DNA of 64,000 nt from NCBI GenBank assembly GCA_964036155.1, contig OZ038423.1:58729249-58793248 (forward strand). The letters run 5' to 3'. The stretch's first letter is position 1. Each line of letters starts with the position of its first letter. The stretch comes from Diploscapter coronatus. Lineage: Eukaryota; Nematoda; Chromadorea; Rhabditida; Rhabditidae. This document shows, one piece after another, positions 30,600 through 42,369 of the stretch. Under the pieces are notes generated by a model that worked only from the letters and a program-made list of their open reading frames with translations, was not told where the DNA came from and searched no databases. The translations under genes were made by a program, and so were the position numbers.

Positions 30600-33388
30600 A
30601 TGAAGCTGCTGGACCAAGTGGCCAGTCTGTACAATCAGGAACTCTTCGAGGAGATCGTTTTTCTCTATGAATTCACCAACCCAAAGAGTGCAGAGTCAGT
30701 CATTCCCCCCTCTCTGACGACTTGCATCAAGTGACTTTCAGAATAACCGATCTGTCAGTGAAGAATCAGATTCTGCTGCAGGTCTACGTAGCAGACGCCT
30801 ATTTCGAGTCGCAGCAGTACAGGCAGAGTGCAAAAGTCTGAAAATTTACTATTCACATTCACTTCCTCTTCTTTTCAGTTTTATGCCAGAGTTCTGCCGC
30901 TTTATGATAGATTGCCAAAGGATTTAGCAAAGGTCAGTAGATTTTCTGCTACTTGCAAATAAATAGTTGATTCAGAACTTCACGCAAACCGAAGTGCGAT
31001 ATCGATATTACAGGGCACTGATGCGGATTCGACATTATGCCGAGGCTCTCGGTATTTCTGCTTCGTTTATGATTTCCCTGCTAATTTTGTGCATTGCAGA
31101 CGTCCTCCGAGAGGTGCCATTTCAATCAGCCCCGACTAAAGTCAAATACGCTCTGCTGCGACTCGTCACTGTGCACTTCGGAGACGATCGGGGACTCGAC
31201 ATTCAGGAAATGATCAAGTTTGTTGATTGTTGACGAATGAATGGGGAATAGTTGAAGTGCTCTGTTCAGCAATCCACAATCCTCGGCATTTCTCGAACTT
31301 CTCTTCCTGCAAATTCGACAGGGAATGACTCTGTCGCAGAAGCAGCAGACAGACCTGACTGCGAAAGTCAATTTGCTAAGTGAGTGGAATGAACTCTTTC
31401 AGATAATACTATATGAACCCAGACAATGGCAATATGAAGACTTGGCTCTCTCTGCATTTCGAAATCATGAACAGGAATCACACAGAAGGTATCAGGCAGC
31501 TGCTCAATTTGAGTCCACAGGGCTATCGGTCTGTTTCTGCATTTTCCACATTAAACAGCAAATCCTCCCATTGTTCAGAATATCTCTGGAAATGGCAGAA
31601 GTGTACAACTTGATGGGGATGAAGGCAGAATGCCACGATGCAATCAAATGCGCCCATTCGAGCGAGCAGGACAGGTCCGAGAGAATGGGGCTTTATGCGC
31701 GTGTTCTGGTGAGTCGAAGACGTTTCATTCAAACTGAACCGATCAATTGCTGCAGAGACAGATAGTGACTGGAGATGTGCGACTGAATCTGCGCATCGAT
31801 GCACTGGCCAGCAGCCTGAAACGGTCCGACTCCGACTGCGCAGATGTGTGGATCGCTTATGGAGAATTCGCTGCTGCTAAAAGTATGAACTAACGAAGAG
31901 AACCCCTTTGAATTGATGAATTGGCAGAGGACTATTCGAAGGCGATCCACTTCGCGTGCAAAGCAGAGAACATGTCTCCAGACATATTCACTCGATCTCT
32001 CTCCAGACAGCTCAAGGCTGGCATTTTCGTCACGATGAACAAGTTCGTGGACGCAGAGAAGATTCTTCGATCCGCAATCGTGGAGGATCCCAAGAATTTC
32101 CAGTTCTACGAAATGCTCGTCGATGCCATCATCAATCAGAAGAAGTAGGCCATTTGTTTGAAAGGCGAAGGTTGAAACATTGTGATTCACGGCATTTCTA
32201 CGCTACGGTCTCTGCCTCGAGGTGTTGCGTTTACAAGTTAATTGCATTAATTATAGGGGGATAAATTACTAAAATGTCGGATGAAAAATCTTACTTGTTT
32301 TGATTTGACGGCCAATGTGGAGTTTCGTGGAAAGATTCTTCTAAACATAATGAGAGCAAGACTTTTGAAGAAAGAGCGAAAACATAACTCAGAAAAGCGA
32401 GATAAGAATAACTAGCAAAATTATTTAAAATTTCTAGTGAAAACGATGCATTCTACCAAACTCAATATTTTTTGTGATTTTGGGACGATTGATTGCTTTA
32501 ACTCACTGATAATTACCCTAAATTGCCACAAAACAACTTCGAAAATCAATTAACGTTCGTTCTGTAACGCGATAACACAGCTAATGCGCGTAAGGTGTAA
32601 GACGAGGGCGAGGAAGTTTCCTTCACCATCTGGGCAACACTGCGTGTCTGCACCTTCAACATTACACTCCCTTACTCTGACCGTTAGCGTGCAAATGCCG
32701 TGGGTTCTTTAGGAAGCACAGTGTAACTCGTGCACTGAATGTGGTGGACATCTGCATGGAGAGACTGCCTGATGATCCACAGGCAAAGACGCTCAATGCT
32801 ATGCTCAAATTGAAGACGAAAAGGAGGGGAACTGTGAGCTGAGTGAAGGGGAATAATGAATAGAAGAAGCATTGCAGAAAGCTCACGATGAGATGATCGA
32901 GAGACTGGAGCAGCTGAACAACGACTATCCATACATCAAGGAGATTCCACTGGCCCTCATGGAGGAGTACAAAAAGAGTCAGCAGTACGACAAGGCAAAG
33001 GAGATGTTGAAGAGGAGCAGCACGAACTGGCTGCTACCCAATGAGGCTTACAGTCAGATACAGGAGAAACTGGCTGAACTGGCCACTACGGTATGCACTT
33101 ACAAGAAATGGGTGAAATGAATATAAACATAATGAACGATTCAGAAGGGAGATCCAGAAGAAGCCTACGACCGAGTGCTCAACATAAACGATACGCCCAA
33201 TTTAAGTGACCAGGTGGGCACATTTGAGGATTATGCCGAGAGTTGTGTTTGTTCAGATGAATGCGTTGGAGAATCGATTCCGCACTCCGGCGAACCCGAG
33301 CAGAAGAGCACCGCGACTGCCGCGAGCTGGCCGACCGCGAGGGGCGCTGCTGCAGCCTCTGCCTCCCGATTCGATGGAAACTCCCTGA
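30600..33388 (+). CDS. APC7-like TPR subunit of the anaphase-promoting complex
   Basis: TPR-rich protein built from about eleven exons. It starts MKLLDQVASLYNQELFEEIV, continues QILLQVYVADAYFESQQYRQ, TEVRYRYYRALMRIRHYAEA, LREVPFQSAPTKVKYALLRL, a central TPR region (SLEMAEVYNLMGMKAECHDA, DYSKAIHFACKAENMSP, FVDAEKILRSAIVEDPKNFQ) and ends with a basic Pro/Arg-rich tail (RFRTPANPSRRAPRLPRAGR, stop at 33388). The N-terminal order of helices follows human APC7 (YHADSLFHDKEYRNAV, SEIEVKYKMAECYTMLKQDK, IPSRQRTPKINMMLANLY). APC7 forms the TPR lobe with CDC16, CDC23 and CDC27 in the mitotic ubiquitin ligase. One intron (32147-32712) is 566 nt. Alternative: another TPR protein; identity rests on N-terminal similarity by eye. 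Confidence 0.65.
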
Positions 33389-33910
33389 GCTGTAAATGAG
33401 TAGAGATTGTGATGAATGGCTGAGTGCTGAATGGGTATGTCTGCAGCTGTGTGCTTAGTCAACGGATCGACTCAAATATTCAAAACCAACGATTTCAGGG
33501 GAATATGTTTTCAGTTAATTTTGCCAACTCATTCATTTTCATAGAACAAGTACAATTAGGTTAACTTGGCTATTTTCTTCTCAATTCCTTGCACGCTTTC
33601 AGCTTTCAAATGAGGAATTCCGATCGTTCTTTCGAACTTATCATCATTTCTTTTCACAAAAATTGAAATTCATGTAAATTTATGTACCATATATTCAAAG
33701 TCGGTGCTCAATTCATCTACTAAATTTCAATCAAATTTTAAAATATCACGATTGACTTCTCTAGAATATGATTTCTCGCAATTATTAAATTTTAATTTAT
33801 TTATTAAAAAGTAAATAAATATTAATTTGAATAGAATTTTATCACAGTAAAAAGGCGGATATATGATAACAGTCTAGAAGTGAAGAGATCATTCAGTCGT
33901 AGTCGTTCAG
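33389..33910. other. Intergenic between convergent genes
   Basis: AT-rich 3' flanks of the APC7-like and RGP1 genes; no gene or repeat identified. Confidence 0.6.
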
Positions 33911-35332
33911 TCAAACAGTGATTTGCGTTTGCGCAGAATGGAGATGGTCAGTAAGCGCTGCATTGGCGGGCGAACAGGGCAGCACGAAGATGTCCGTCTC
34001 CCAATTCAGAGTCTCGATTGCCACTTCTGCAATCCACAGCGAATGCATAAATAAATAGGGAAGAGGACAAACCTTTGGGTGCCTGAGTCTGTGAGGAGTC
34101 CACTGACAGAGGGAAGATTTCGGAGTTGTTTGCCGTCGTCGTCACGAATTCAAAACGCAGCTTCCACTTCAGATGAACTGCAAAACAAGTGAGTTGCTTT
34201 GATTATGTAGTTGCGCTCTCACTAACCAATGTCTGTGTGGAATGTGGGAGGCAACTGCATTGGAATGGGGATGCGAAATCCCGTGTTCTTGATGAATGCA
34301 CACACTTTGTGGTCTGTGCCATACACCACGATGTTCTTCTGCATTCAATATCTAGTTAGAAAGAAAGGACATTTCACTAACTCTTCCACTGGTTTTACTC
34401 TTCTCCTTCTCTCCATTCGATTCTTCAATCAGCTTCTCTTCTGTCTCCAAGTTGACCGAGTACTGCACACAGGTCACTGCAGCATCTGCAACTCGCTTCT
34501 TTCATTCCACTTCTTCTTTTAGATATCAGAAATGTACCTTGAAAATCGAGGGATCCAACGATGTCCTCCCCAAGGCGAAAGGCCTTCTTCGGCAAGGACA
34601 GCGTCGTCACTTTGCCGAGTGTGTTCGTCATGCTGCAAATGAACAACTCATTATGAAGAGCACTGCAGACAAACTTGAAGATGGAGGGCTTCCTCGGCGC
34701 AGTCATTTCGTCCACGGCACTCACGACTAGCTGGCACACTGTCGGTTGAGGAGAAGACTCTGCCAGGAAGGGATTCAGAGGCTTCACTGCCTTTGCTTCC
34801 AGACCAACGCTTGGCAGAATTCTGCAATCAACAGAAAGTGAAATGAAGAAAGAGCAATACATACCTGATAGGAATGTAGGCGAGTTTGATTGGGTCTTTT
34901 ACGTGCTGCATTCCAATCGCTATTCTATTCAAGTATTTGACCATCTGGCCTCGAAATGTGGGGGGAATTCCGTGGGTTGGCAGGGGGATCTGACGAACGG
35001 ACATTGTGCTTTGAAAGAAGAAGGGGAGAAGAGCAGACCTCGCAACTGAAGGAGCGTGATTCTCCTGCACGAAGCTGCAAGTCGCAGAAAAGGACGACAG
35101 GCCGCGAGGAAAAGACTGTGGACGCGTTCCTGGCCATAGCCGTGGTGGGTCTGTCGGGCAGTGCTGGCTGTGCGCCAATTGTCCTCTCACAGGTCAGCTG
35201 CACACTGCCCCAGGCAAGCGATTCCTTCCCCTTCGCAGCCGTGTTCTTCAGCTCAATCTCGACTCGAATCGTCTCTCCCATCAGGTAAATCGCCACTTCT
35301 CTGTCCAGCGATACAGTCGCTGCTATCGACAT
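33911..35332 (-). CDS. RGP1: RGP1, partner subunit of the RIC1-RGP1 Rab6 GEF
   Basis: Arrestin-fold subunit that with RIC1 activates Rab6 at the Golgi for retrograde traffic. Starts MSIAATVSLDREVAIYLMGE; then ESLAWGSVQLTCE matches the human ESLAWASAQIHCQ. HGIPPTFRGQMVKYLNRIAI and KDPIKLAYIPIR match the PPTFRGQ.VKYVYKLTIG..R..PIKLLRVP signature. LGEDIVGSLDFQ, then VHLKWKLRFEFVTT and IETLNWETDIFVLPCSPANA match the C-terminal half. Stop TGA at 33911-33913. About seven exons with short introns. It lies 470 bases downstream of lipoyl synthase in the same direction; joint transcription is possible but not shown. Confidence 0.85.
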
Positions 35333-35800
35333 CTAAAATTAATCTGCCTAAAAGAAATGCGCTTCAGGTTTTCACTTTTATCAAAAGTTCGAAGAATGTC
35401 TGTTTTCCTAAACGCCAGTTCCGATATGTGACAGTTGAATCGGAAAGCACCTGTGGAAAACGAATTCCAAAAATCGGGTGCTGCTTCGTTTGCTTTGGGA
35501 TGCATCCAGCTGCTGTCGAATGAAATAAACGAATTCGACAACAAACTAGCCATCCATTTTAAATTCAAAATCATTTTAGAAGATGAAAGGCGTACCTTGC
35601 AATGTCAGAAGGAGGAGATTGGAACTGCCAGATGGAGGAATAGGTCAACTAATTGCCTGCAATGTACTCGAGCATTTTATGAGACCAGGTGAATGCTTCA
35701 GGTAACTCGCTCAGATTGAACTGTTTCATATTGGATATTTCAAAGGAAAAATAGAAATTTTTATTCCCATAAATTCTACTCAATTTGACGACTAGAGCAT
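35333..35800. other. Spacer between LIAS and RGP1
   Basis: Same-strand spacer of 468 bases, presumably LIAS 3' UTR and RGP1 promoter or trans-splice region. Short ORFs on both strands look like chance. Confidence 0.5.
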
Positions 35801-37918
35801 CTAGGAAGATACAGAGGCAGTTTGACTATTAGTTACACGTTTTCTAATCACATTCTTCAGGTAGAATTCGCCCGCTTTGTAGGAAGAACGAACCAGAGGA
35901 CCAGAGGCAACGTATAGGAAACCGAGGGATTTGGCATAGGTAGCCCATTCATCGAATCTGAAAACGATGCATTGCAGAAGAATAAAGGTAGAGAACGCAA
36001 ATGGAATTTCCGCTGTGAAGACAAATTCATAAAATATTTTTCTAGAGACCTTTAATACTTGAGTAGCTAATAGCAAAAGCCGTATGTAAAACGAATCAGT
36101 GTAATTCAAGATATGGATTTCTGAAGACGACTATCCAAGAATCTTTTGCGAGCGAATTGTCGTCAAGCGAAAAGGGTGCCTTGCAAAAATGTTCCCTAAT
36201 GTAATATCTAATAGTGGGAAAAGAAAACTAATAAAATTATAATCTTCGAAATTTTCTAGAAAAAAAAAGATTGAACAGTCGCTCTTGGACTTTGTCTTCA
36301 CCGAGTGATGGGAGCTTGCGCTCTCTAAAGAAAGGAATTGAGTGGTCTGCCTACTTCTGCGGGGTGACCCATTCCTTGACGAGCAGATGCCTTTTCGTCG
36401 GCTGCATGTACTGGCCAAATGTAATCACATCCACTCCGTTGCTTCGTAAATCATCCAATGTCTGTTTGATCTGCAAAAGTAGAATTTTCAACTCTTCAAT
36501 CTTAGAAAGAGGCTGACCTCGTCGTCGCTCTCCCCCAATCCGAGCATGATGGAAGTCTTCGTGATGACTGCAGAATTGGTGTCCTTTGCCAACTTCAGCG
36601 CAGCCAGTGACTGTCTGTATTTGGCTCTCGGATCGCGTACCCAGGGAGTCAGTCTTTCGACGGTTTCGATGTTGTGCGCATAGACATCCAAACCGCTTCT
36701 GCAAGGAAAGAAGAATGATAATGAAAAACATGTCAGGTCAAACTTGCGACTTTCTTGAAATTTTGTCACCGCACCACAGCTGCGGTGGAAAAGTCCCAAA
36801 TTTGGTTCAGACTGACAGACCTCGCCATCAATTGAATGCTCTGCTGGTTTCCGTCGAAATCGGGCAGCAAACACTCAACCAGCAATTCGGGTTTCATCTG
36901 CTTCAATTTCTTCACTGTCTCGGCGAAATGCGAGGCTCCTCCATCAGGAACGTCATCTCTAAACTATTCTCCTCCACTCTGCATAATTGACAATGACTCG
37001 AACCTGTCAACGGAAGTGATAACGATGTAATCGACTCCCCAGGAGGCAACGGCTCTGGCCGTGTTCTCCGGCTCCATTGGGTCGAGTGGAGGAGGCCTTC
37101 TGGCAGTCTTGACAGAGCAGAATCGGCATCCTCTCGTGCAGGTGTCCCCCATGAGCATGATTGTGGCGGTGGACAGACTGCCTTCTTCCTGTCCGCCTCC
37201 CCAGCACTCGCCCAAGTTCGGACACCTCGCCTCTTCGCAAACAGTCGCCAGTCTGAGTCCCTTCAGCTGCTTCTTCAGTCTGGCCACGTTGTCATTCATG
37301 CTCGGTCGAATCTGTAATTCATTCCATCCCACCCACTTCGTTGCAATATGCGACTGATGTCCAAAAATACAGTACCGAGTGCGGAGGAATGAAAAATCTT
37401 TCTACTTTGTCAGATATTATCTCGTTTCGCATCGCTAGTGGGCGGGGCTTTCGCTCGCTCGATTCTAGGAAAAAGCGCCCGTAAATCTGCTCCATCGCTA
37501 ACTATTCGCAATGGTTCATTTTCTCCGAATTCTTTCGACTCTCGTTGCGTGCGTTTCCGACGCTGTTTTGCGAGTTTCCTCCATCAAAACACTATGTTAG
37601 CCGCATAATGCAGGGTACCTGCTCCTTCTTCAGCCAGGGCGGCAATCGCAATCGTTTGTCCCCCTCTTCCAACTTCAGCTTCACGTTGTACTTCTCCACA
37701 GCTTCGTCTATCGACCCTTCAATTATGACTTATGAAGCTGTGCATTTGTGCACATTAAAGGATCACAAACCTGAAGCGACAAAATCGTGGAATGAAGGGC
37801 CGTCCTTGATGACCCTCCTCTTCGTGACTGCCTCGTCTGCCCTGCTCTCGAGTGGCACAATCGGTTCGGAAGAGAAGCAGCGAGTGGCCGCTGCAGTGCG
37901 GCAACAGCCACGCAGCAT
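35801..37918 (-). CDS. LIAS: Lipoyl synthase, mitochondrial
   Basis: Radical-SAM enzyme that inserts two sulfurs into octanoyl groups on H protein and E2 subunits in mitochondria. The start at 37918 gives [17 protein letters not shown], an Arg/Ser-rich presequence. Then [10 protein letters not shown], the auxiliary cluster motif C-x4-C-x5-C ([12 protein letters not shown]), [20 protein letters not shown] with the radical-SAM C-x3-C-x2-[43 protein letters not shown] and [12 protein letters not shown]. The C-terminal [15 protein letters not shown] contains the RSSY motif that ligates the auxiliary cluster. The stop TAG is at 35801-35803. About seven exons. All catalytic cysteines are present, so it should be active. 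Divergent from the small gene at 38114. Confidence 0.96.
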
Positions 37919-38113
37919 CGGACGACAGATTCGCGGAAGAAACGACGGATTTTTACGACTTCAAGTTTTATTGCAGCGCATTTCCTGTGACGCCGTTAAG
38001 AAAGCTACGTGTGTTAACCACGTGCATGCAGAGTGCTTCTCTTCGTTTTCCGCTTTATTTCCGTATTTTCGTTAATTGTTGTAAATTTTCGCGCGCTTCA
38101 GTGCTCTGCAGTA

Positions 38114-38540
38114 ATGCTGAGGACAGTCCGGCTACTCAGCAAGACCTGGAAGTTCATGCCGAATCGCGAGTTCATTATCCACAAGGATAGGAAGTCGTCG
38201 TTCCGAGACTTCGTCAAGTCGAGTCTGATTGGCTACTGCATCTATACCTGCTCGATTGTGTTCATCTAGTGAGTCAGTCAGTTGCCCTTTTCTTTCCTTC
38301 GTTCACCCAAAAACTACTGTTTGCAGCAATTTCGCAATGCCGACATGGGATGTGTTGTACGACTTGCGAATGTTGGGTTCTGCAGACTTCCGCGAGTTCG
38401 TCCTCAGAGGCCCCGTGTACTCCACAAATCAGATGTTCCGCAACGAGATCGAGGGCACATACATCGAGTACAAACGATGCAAGGATGTCATGCACAAGCC
38501 TGGACTCGATCCCGCACTCGTCTTCGGGGAAAGGAAATAA
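38114..38540 (+). CDS. Small unknown protein with one membrane segment
   Basis: Two exons: ATG 38114 to about 38271 (TA|GTGAGTC), then from the acceptor TTTGCAG at about 38328 to TAA 38538-38540; 123 residues. The N-terminus is basic (MLRTVRLLSKTWKFMPNREF), followed by one hydrophobic segment (SLIGYCIYTCSIVFIYNF). The C-terminal part is charged (YDLRMLGSADFREFVLRGPV, EGTYIEYKRCKDVMHKPG). This layout fits a small mitochondrial or ER membrane protein, but I do not recognise the family. It lies head-to-head with LIAS (195 bases apart), compatible with a shared promoter. Confidence 0.65.
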
Positions 38541-38659
38541 GCCAAGCCCTTCCATATTCGATTGTAGCTGCTAGTTGAATTCTTCGATTAGACTTGTTTG
38601 TTTTTCATCTTGATTGAAGTCATATGCAAAGTACGGGATTATTATTCTTGGGGGAAAAA

Positions 38660-39855
38660 TCGGTTACATGTACCCGCCTTTTGCATGTACCCACGGTCTG
38701 TACATGTACCCACTCCATTGAAAATGTTAGTGGGTACATGAAACCGAGTGGGTACACGAAATCGAACGTGGATTCGGGTGGGTACATGAAACGGAACAAA
38801 GTGGGTACATGAAACGGAACGGTAGGTACATTAAATGGAACGGTGGGTACATGAAAGGGCTTATATAGGGAAACTTCCATTTCATGTACCCACGAGATCG
38901 GCCACAATAGTGAATTTTTGACGGTCTGTACATGTACCCACTTTGTTCCATTTCACGTACCCGCCTATTCTATTTAATGTACCCACCATTCTATTTAATG
39001 TACCCACCATTCTATTTAATGTACCCACCATTCTATTTAATATACCCACCATTCTATTTAATGTACCCACCATTCTATTTAATGTACCCACCATTCTATT
39101 TAATGTACCCACCATTCTATTTAATGTACCCACCATTCTATTTCACGTACCCGCCCATTCTATTTCACGTACCCGCCCATTCTATTTCACGTACCCACCA
39201 TTCTATTTAATGTACCCACCATTCTATTTAGTGTACCCACCATTCTATTTCACGTACCCGCCCATTCTATTTCACGTACCCGCCCATTCTATTTCACGTA
39301 CCCCCTTCACAAAAGTAACATATTTAGAGTGCTAAAAAATCACGCAAGTATCGTAACGAAGAAACGTTAAGTTATTTTCATCATCTAAATTTTTGTAACA
39401 ATAATTTCTGACTCCTAGAAAAAGACCGGCACATCGGGACACCAGTTTAGAAAAAGATCACTTTTCCCTACCTTTTTCCCTTCCCTCATGCTATTTCTCA
39501 GAAAACGGTCTTTTTCTATGAGCCTAATTTATATTTTTCTCAATTGAATGACACGCTTTAAAAACAAACAACACGAAGTTTTAAAAACTAATGGCAAATA
39601 ATTAAGCAGGAAATCGCAACAAGTAACAACGGGATTTATCAGTTAAAAAAAATAATGAGCCAAAATTTCGCGAAAAAAACACTAATTTATCCTAAAAATA
39701 TGAATAAATTTGAAAATGCTAACAGCCCGCGCATCTGTAGCATGCTTTATAAACTCCGAGTGGGTGGGTACATGAAACCATATTGGTGGGTACATGTACA
39801 GACCGTCTCACTTTATAGAGGAGGGAAAATGTGGTGGGTACATGAAATAGAATTA
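38660..39855. repeat. 21-nt minisatellite with inverted arms
   Basis: From about 38945 to 39304 roughly seventeen tandem copies of CATTCTATTTAATGTACCCAC (21 nt) occur, with variant units reading TTTCACGTACCCGCC. To the left (38730-38860) related units run in the opposite orientation (GTGGGTACATGAAACGGAA), and another opposite-strand group lies at 39765-39855. The phrase GACGGTCTGTACATGTACCC (about 38920) recurs inverted near 39790 (GGGTACATGTACAGACCGTC), so the whole block looks like one large inverted structure. Because 21 is a multiple of 3, long repetitive ORFs arise in several frames. Confidence 0.8.
39455..39530. repeat. Dispersed repeat, copy 2
   Basis: Diverged copy of the sequence at 6637-6715, with the shared core CTTTTTCTATGAGCC preceded by TTTCT.AGAAAA and a pyrimidine-rich block. 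Confidence 0.4.
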
Positions 39856-40008
39856 TCCCATTCTTGGCGAATAAGAATAAAATTTTATTGATCCTATTGT
39901 GCTTTTCGGACTTTAACATGGTTTTGCAACCATCCTCAATACTTGATCCCCCACTTCAATTGCAAATTCATTCTGTCCATTTCAGAATTTTTTCAATTGT
40001 CCACGAGA

Positions 40009-42206
40009 ATGGTCTCCCGCTCAGCAGCAGCGAGTCGGGCAGTGGGCGTGCGCGCCTCTGTCGCCGATTTGAAGCATTTCATTTGCTACTTCTGTGGCGA
40101 CATGTTCAAGAACAGGGACGAGTTCAATCTGCACAGATTCAATCACCAGATCGAAGACATCGCCTATCAAGTCGCCCAAAATGAATTTGTAAGTGCATTT
40201 CTTCTGATCACTCGCATTCTTGCATTTCCTGTAGAAGTCGTCTCTGAATGACTTTGAAATTTGTCGGCCAAAGTTACCTGATAGAAAAAATATCCATTTC
40301 CTAACGTGACACTCTGACTATCAGGCCACCTAAATAGAATTTAGAGAGTTTCAGCAGAAAAACTCGAAAGATAAAGTCTTGTAGGCCTTTTGCTGTGTGG
40401 ATTTGGTTAATCATGATTTCAGAAGAGAACGAGAGATGAGAAGCCGCTGAATGATTCGGACGAGGAAGACAACAGAAACTGGGTAGAGGAAGTGTACAGC
40501 GAGAGGAAGCTCACACAGCCTTCGCACAGTCAGACAAGTGCTTCTGCAAGGACGAAGGTGTTCTCTGCATAATTAAATTTCAATCATTCAGATGTATTTG
40601 CAGATTCAGGCAGCCAGTTCGAACAGACCCATCCTCACTCCGAAATACCTGACGAGTCAGGGCAAAGTCGACGGCCGAAGACGAGGCAGCAAGCAGAACA
40701 AACAACTACCTCCTCCTCCCCCTCTACACATTCCCTCGGTTCATCCACATCACTCTGCCACTCAGCCTCAGACCAGTCTGTCCTCCTCTGATCTCTCCAC
40801 TCCACACTACTTCCCCTCCCCCCTTTCAGATGCTCCTTCTTCCGCCTCTGCTTCTCACAAGCCTCGGCGCATCGTCGCTTCCCACAGAACAGTCTCGGTT
40901 CCTATGCCCTCGGTCTCTGTCCCAATTCCCCCCGAGTCCATCTCCCTCTCCCTGGACGAGTCTCAGCCCTCTGCTCCCATTCCTCACAGACACCCTGCAT
41001 CTCCCGGCTCTGCCCTTCTCGACACAATCAATGCAGTGGCTATGGGCATCTCTGGCGGCCCTTTATATCCAAGGAGAGGTCTGTCAATGTTGTTTGTTCG
41101 AATTCATTCGATCGTTTGCAGGTCAAAGACGAAACGACCAGAATCCCCTGGCTGGCGGCGATTACTCGAATCTGCAACAGACTGAGGTGGAATTGGATCG
41201 GTTTGAAATGATGCTGCCTCCGGAGGAAGTATCCCTCTTCCCTGAGACAGCTCCGCCTGTTGCCGCGACTGTCACTCTTTCTCCTCCAAAGGAATCGCCT
41301 CCAGTCAAGAAGCCTCCAGCTAAACAGGTGGGGTGAAACTGGAATGGAGAAAGAGTTGGAGGAATTCATTGCAGATTGTGACGAAGCAAAGCGACGAAGA
41401 ATACGTGAGGAACATCATCGAGACGGTCTCTGCAGAGAGTGCACTGCAAATGGAAATGCAGACGCAGGAGAAAAGAAAAGCTACTGGTGGCAAGAGGAAG
41501 AGGAACTCGAGTTCGAATATACTCAATGAAGAAGCCGTCGCTGCTACAGTACCTGCGAGTGCAGTGAACGCGGAGCCGCCTCCCATCAAGAAGAGCAAAG
41601 AGAAGTCCATGACTCCAAATGACGCGAGTGGAGGTGGGCCGTTTATGCGCAGACAATGCAATCTGTCGCAATTCAGACAGAAGTTCGGTCAGTCAGAATG
41701 TGCTCTGCAGACGCACGACCAAGTGCCATTTGTGTGACTTCGAAGGCAAATCCAGTCACGACGCAGTTCATCACAGTTAGTTTTCCTCTGCATTGCACAC
41801 GCTGAGTGATTTGATTCAGTGAACTCGGCGCACAAATGCGTGATCGCCTCGTGCTCTGTTCGTCTGCTGCGCGGCTCTGTGCAATTGAACAAGTACTCGA
41901 TTCGCCACTCGGATAAGTGCCCCGAGTGTGAGATCAGATTCCATGATCGCACGAGGTTCGTTTCGAATTGTTTATTTGGCAAAACTCTTGTCCTGTTCAG
42001 CTATTACATGCACGTGATCGACAATCACATTCTGGATGTGGTCGCCATTTACAAGGTTGTCTATGAGGATGTCGACAGCTATGAGGTGAGGGAGGGAACT
42101 GTTCTGGTCATTTCTTCTATTCGACCATTTTCAGTGGGAGACATTCTTCTGCAAGGACGGTCAGGACAACGAGAGCTATGTGACCGTGCTGAGTGGAGCA
42201 CTCTAA
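40009..42206 (+). CDS. C2H2 zinc-finger protein, probable nuclear regulator
   Basis: Starts MVSRSAAASRAVGV; about nine exons, stop TAA 42204-42206. Zinc fingers: CYFCGDMFKNRDEFNLHRFNH near the N-terminus; CHLCDFEGKSSHDAVHH after a 47-nt intron (near 41666-41712); a C..C..H finger CVIASCSVRL..YSIRH; and CPECEIRFHDRT continuing into YYMHVIDNH. Between finger 1 and the others lies a long low-complexity part rich in Pro/Ser (PPPPPLHIPSVHPHHS) followed by basic KKSKEK and KRKRNSSSN stretches that may act as nuclear signals. The C-terminus is VTVLSGAL. DNA or RNA binding is inferred from the fingers; no specific orthologue is recognised. The exon border around the second finger is inferred. Confidence 0.65.
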
Positions 42207-42369
42207 AGAAGGGATTTAAGAACACGACAGGAAATCTCATTTTCAAATTGTTGTTACTTTTTCTAATTAAAGTGGCTGCAAATTTAATTTTTTAAATTTC
42301 ATTTTATAAGCTTTTGGTGGTTTAAAATCCACTCTTATATCTTTGATACATATTGATGCGTGCATTTTG

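Noticed and set aside
38882..39335. Repetitive ORFs on both strands over the minisatellite
   Set aside because: They arise because the 21-nt unit is a multiple of three without stops; several frames are open on both strands at once.
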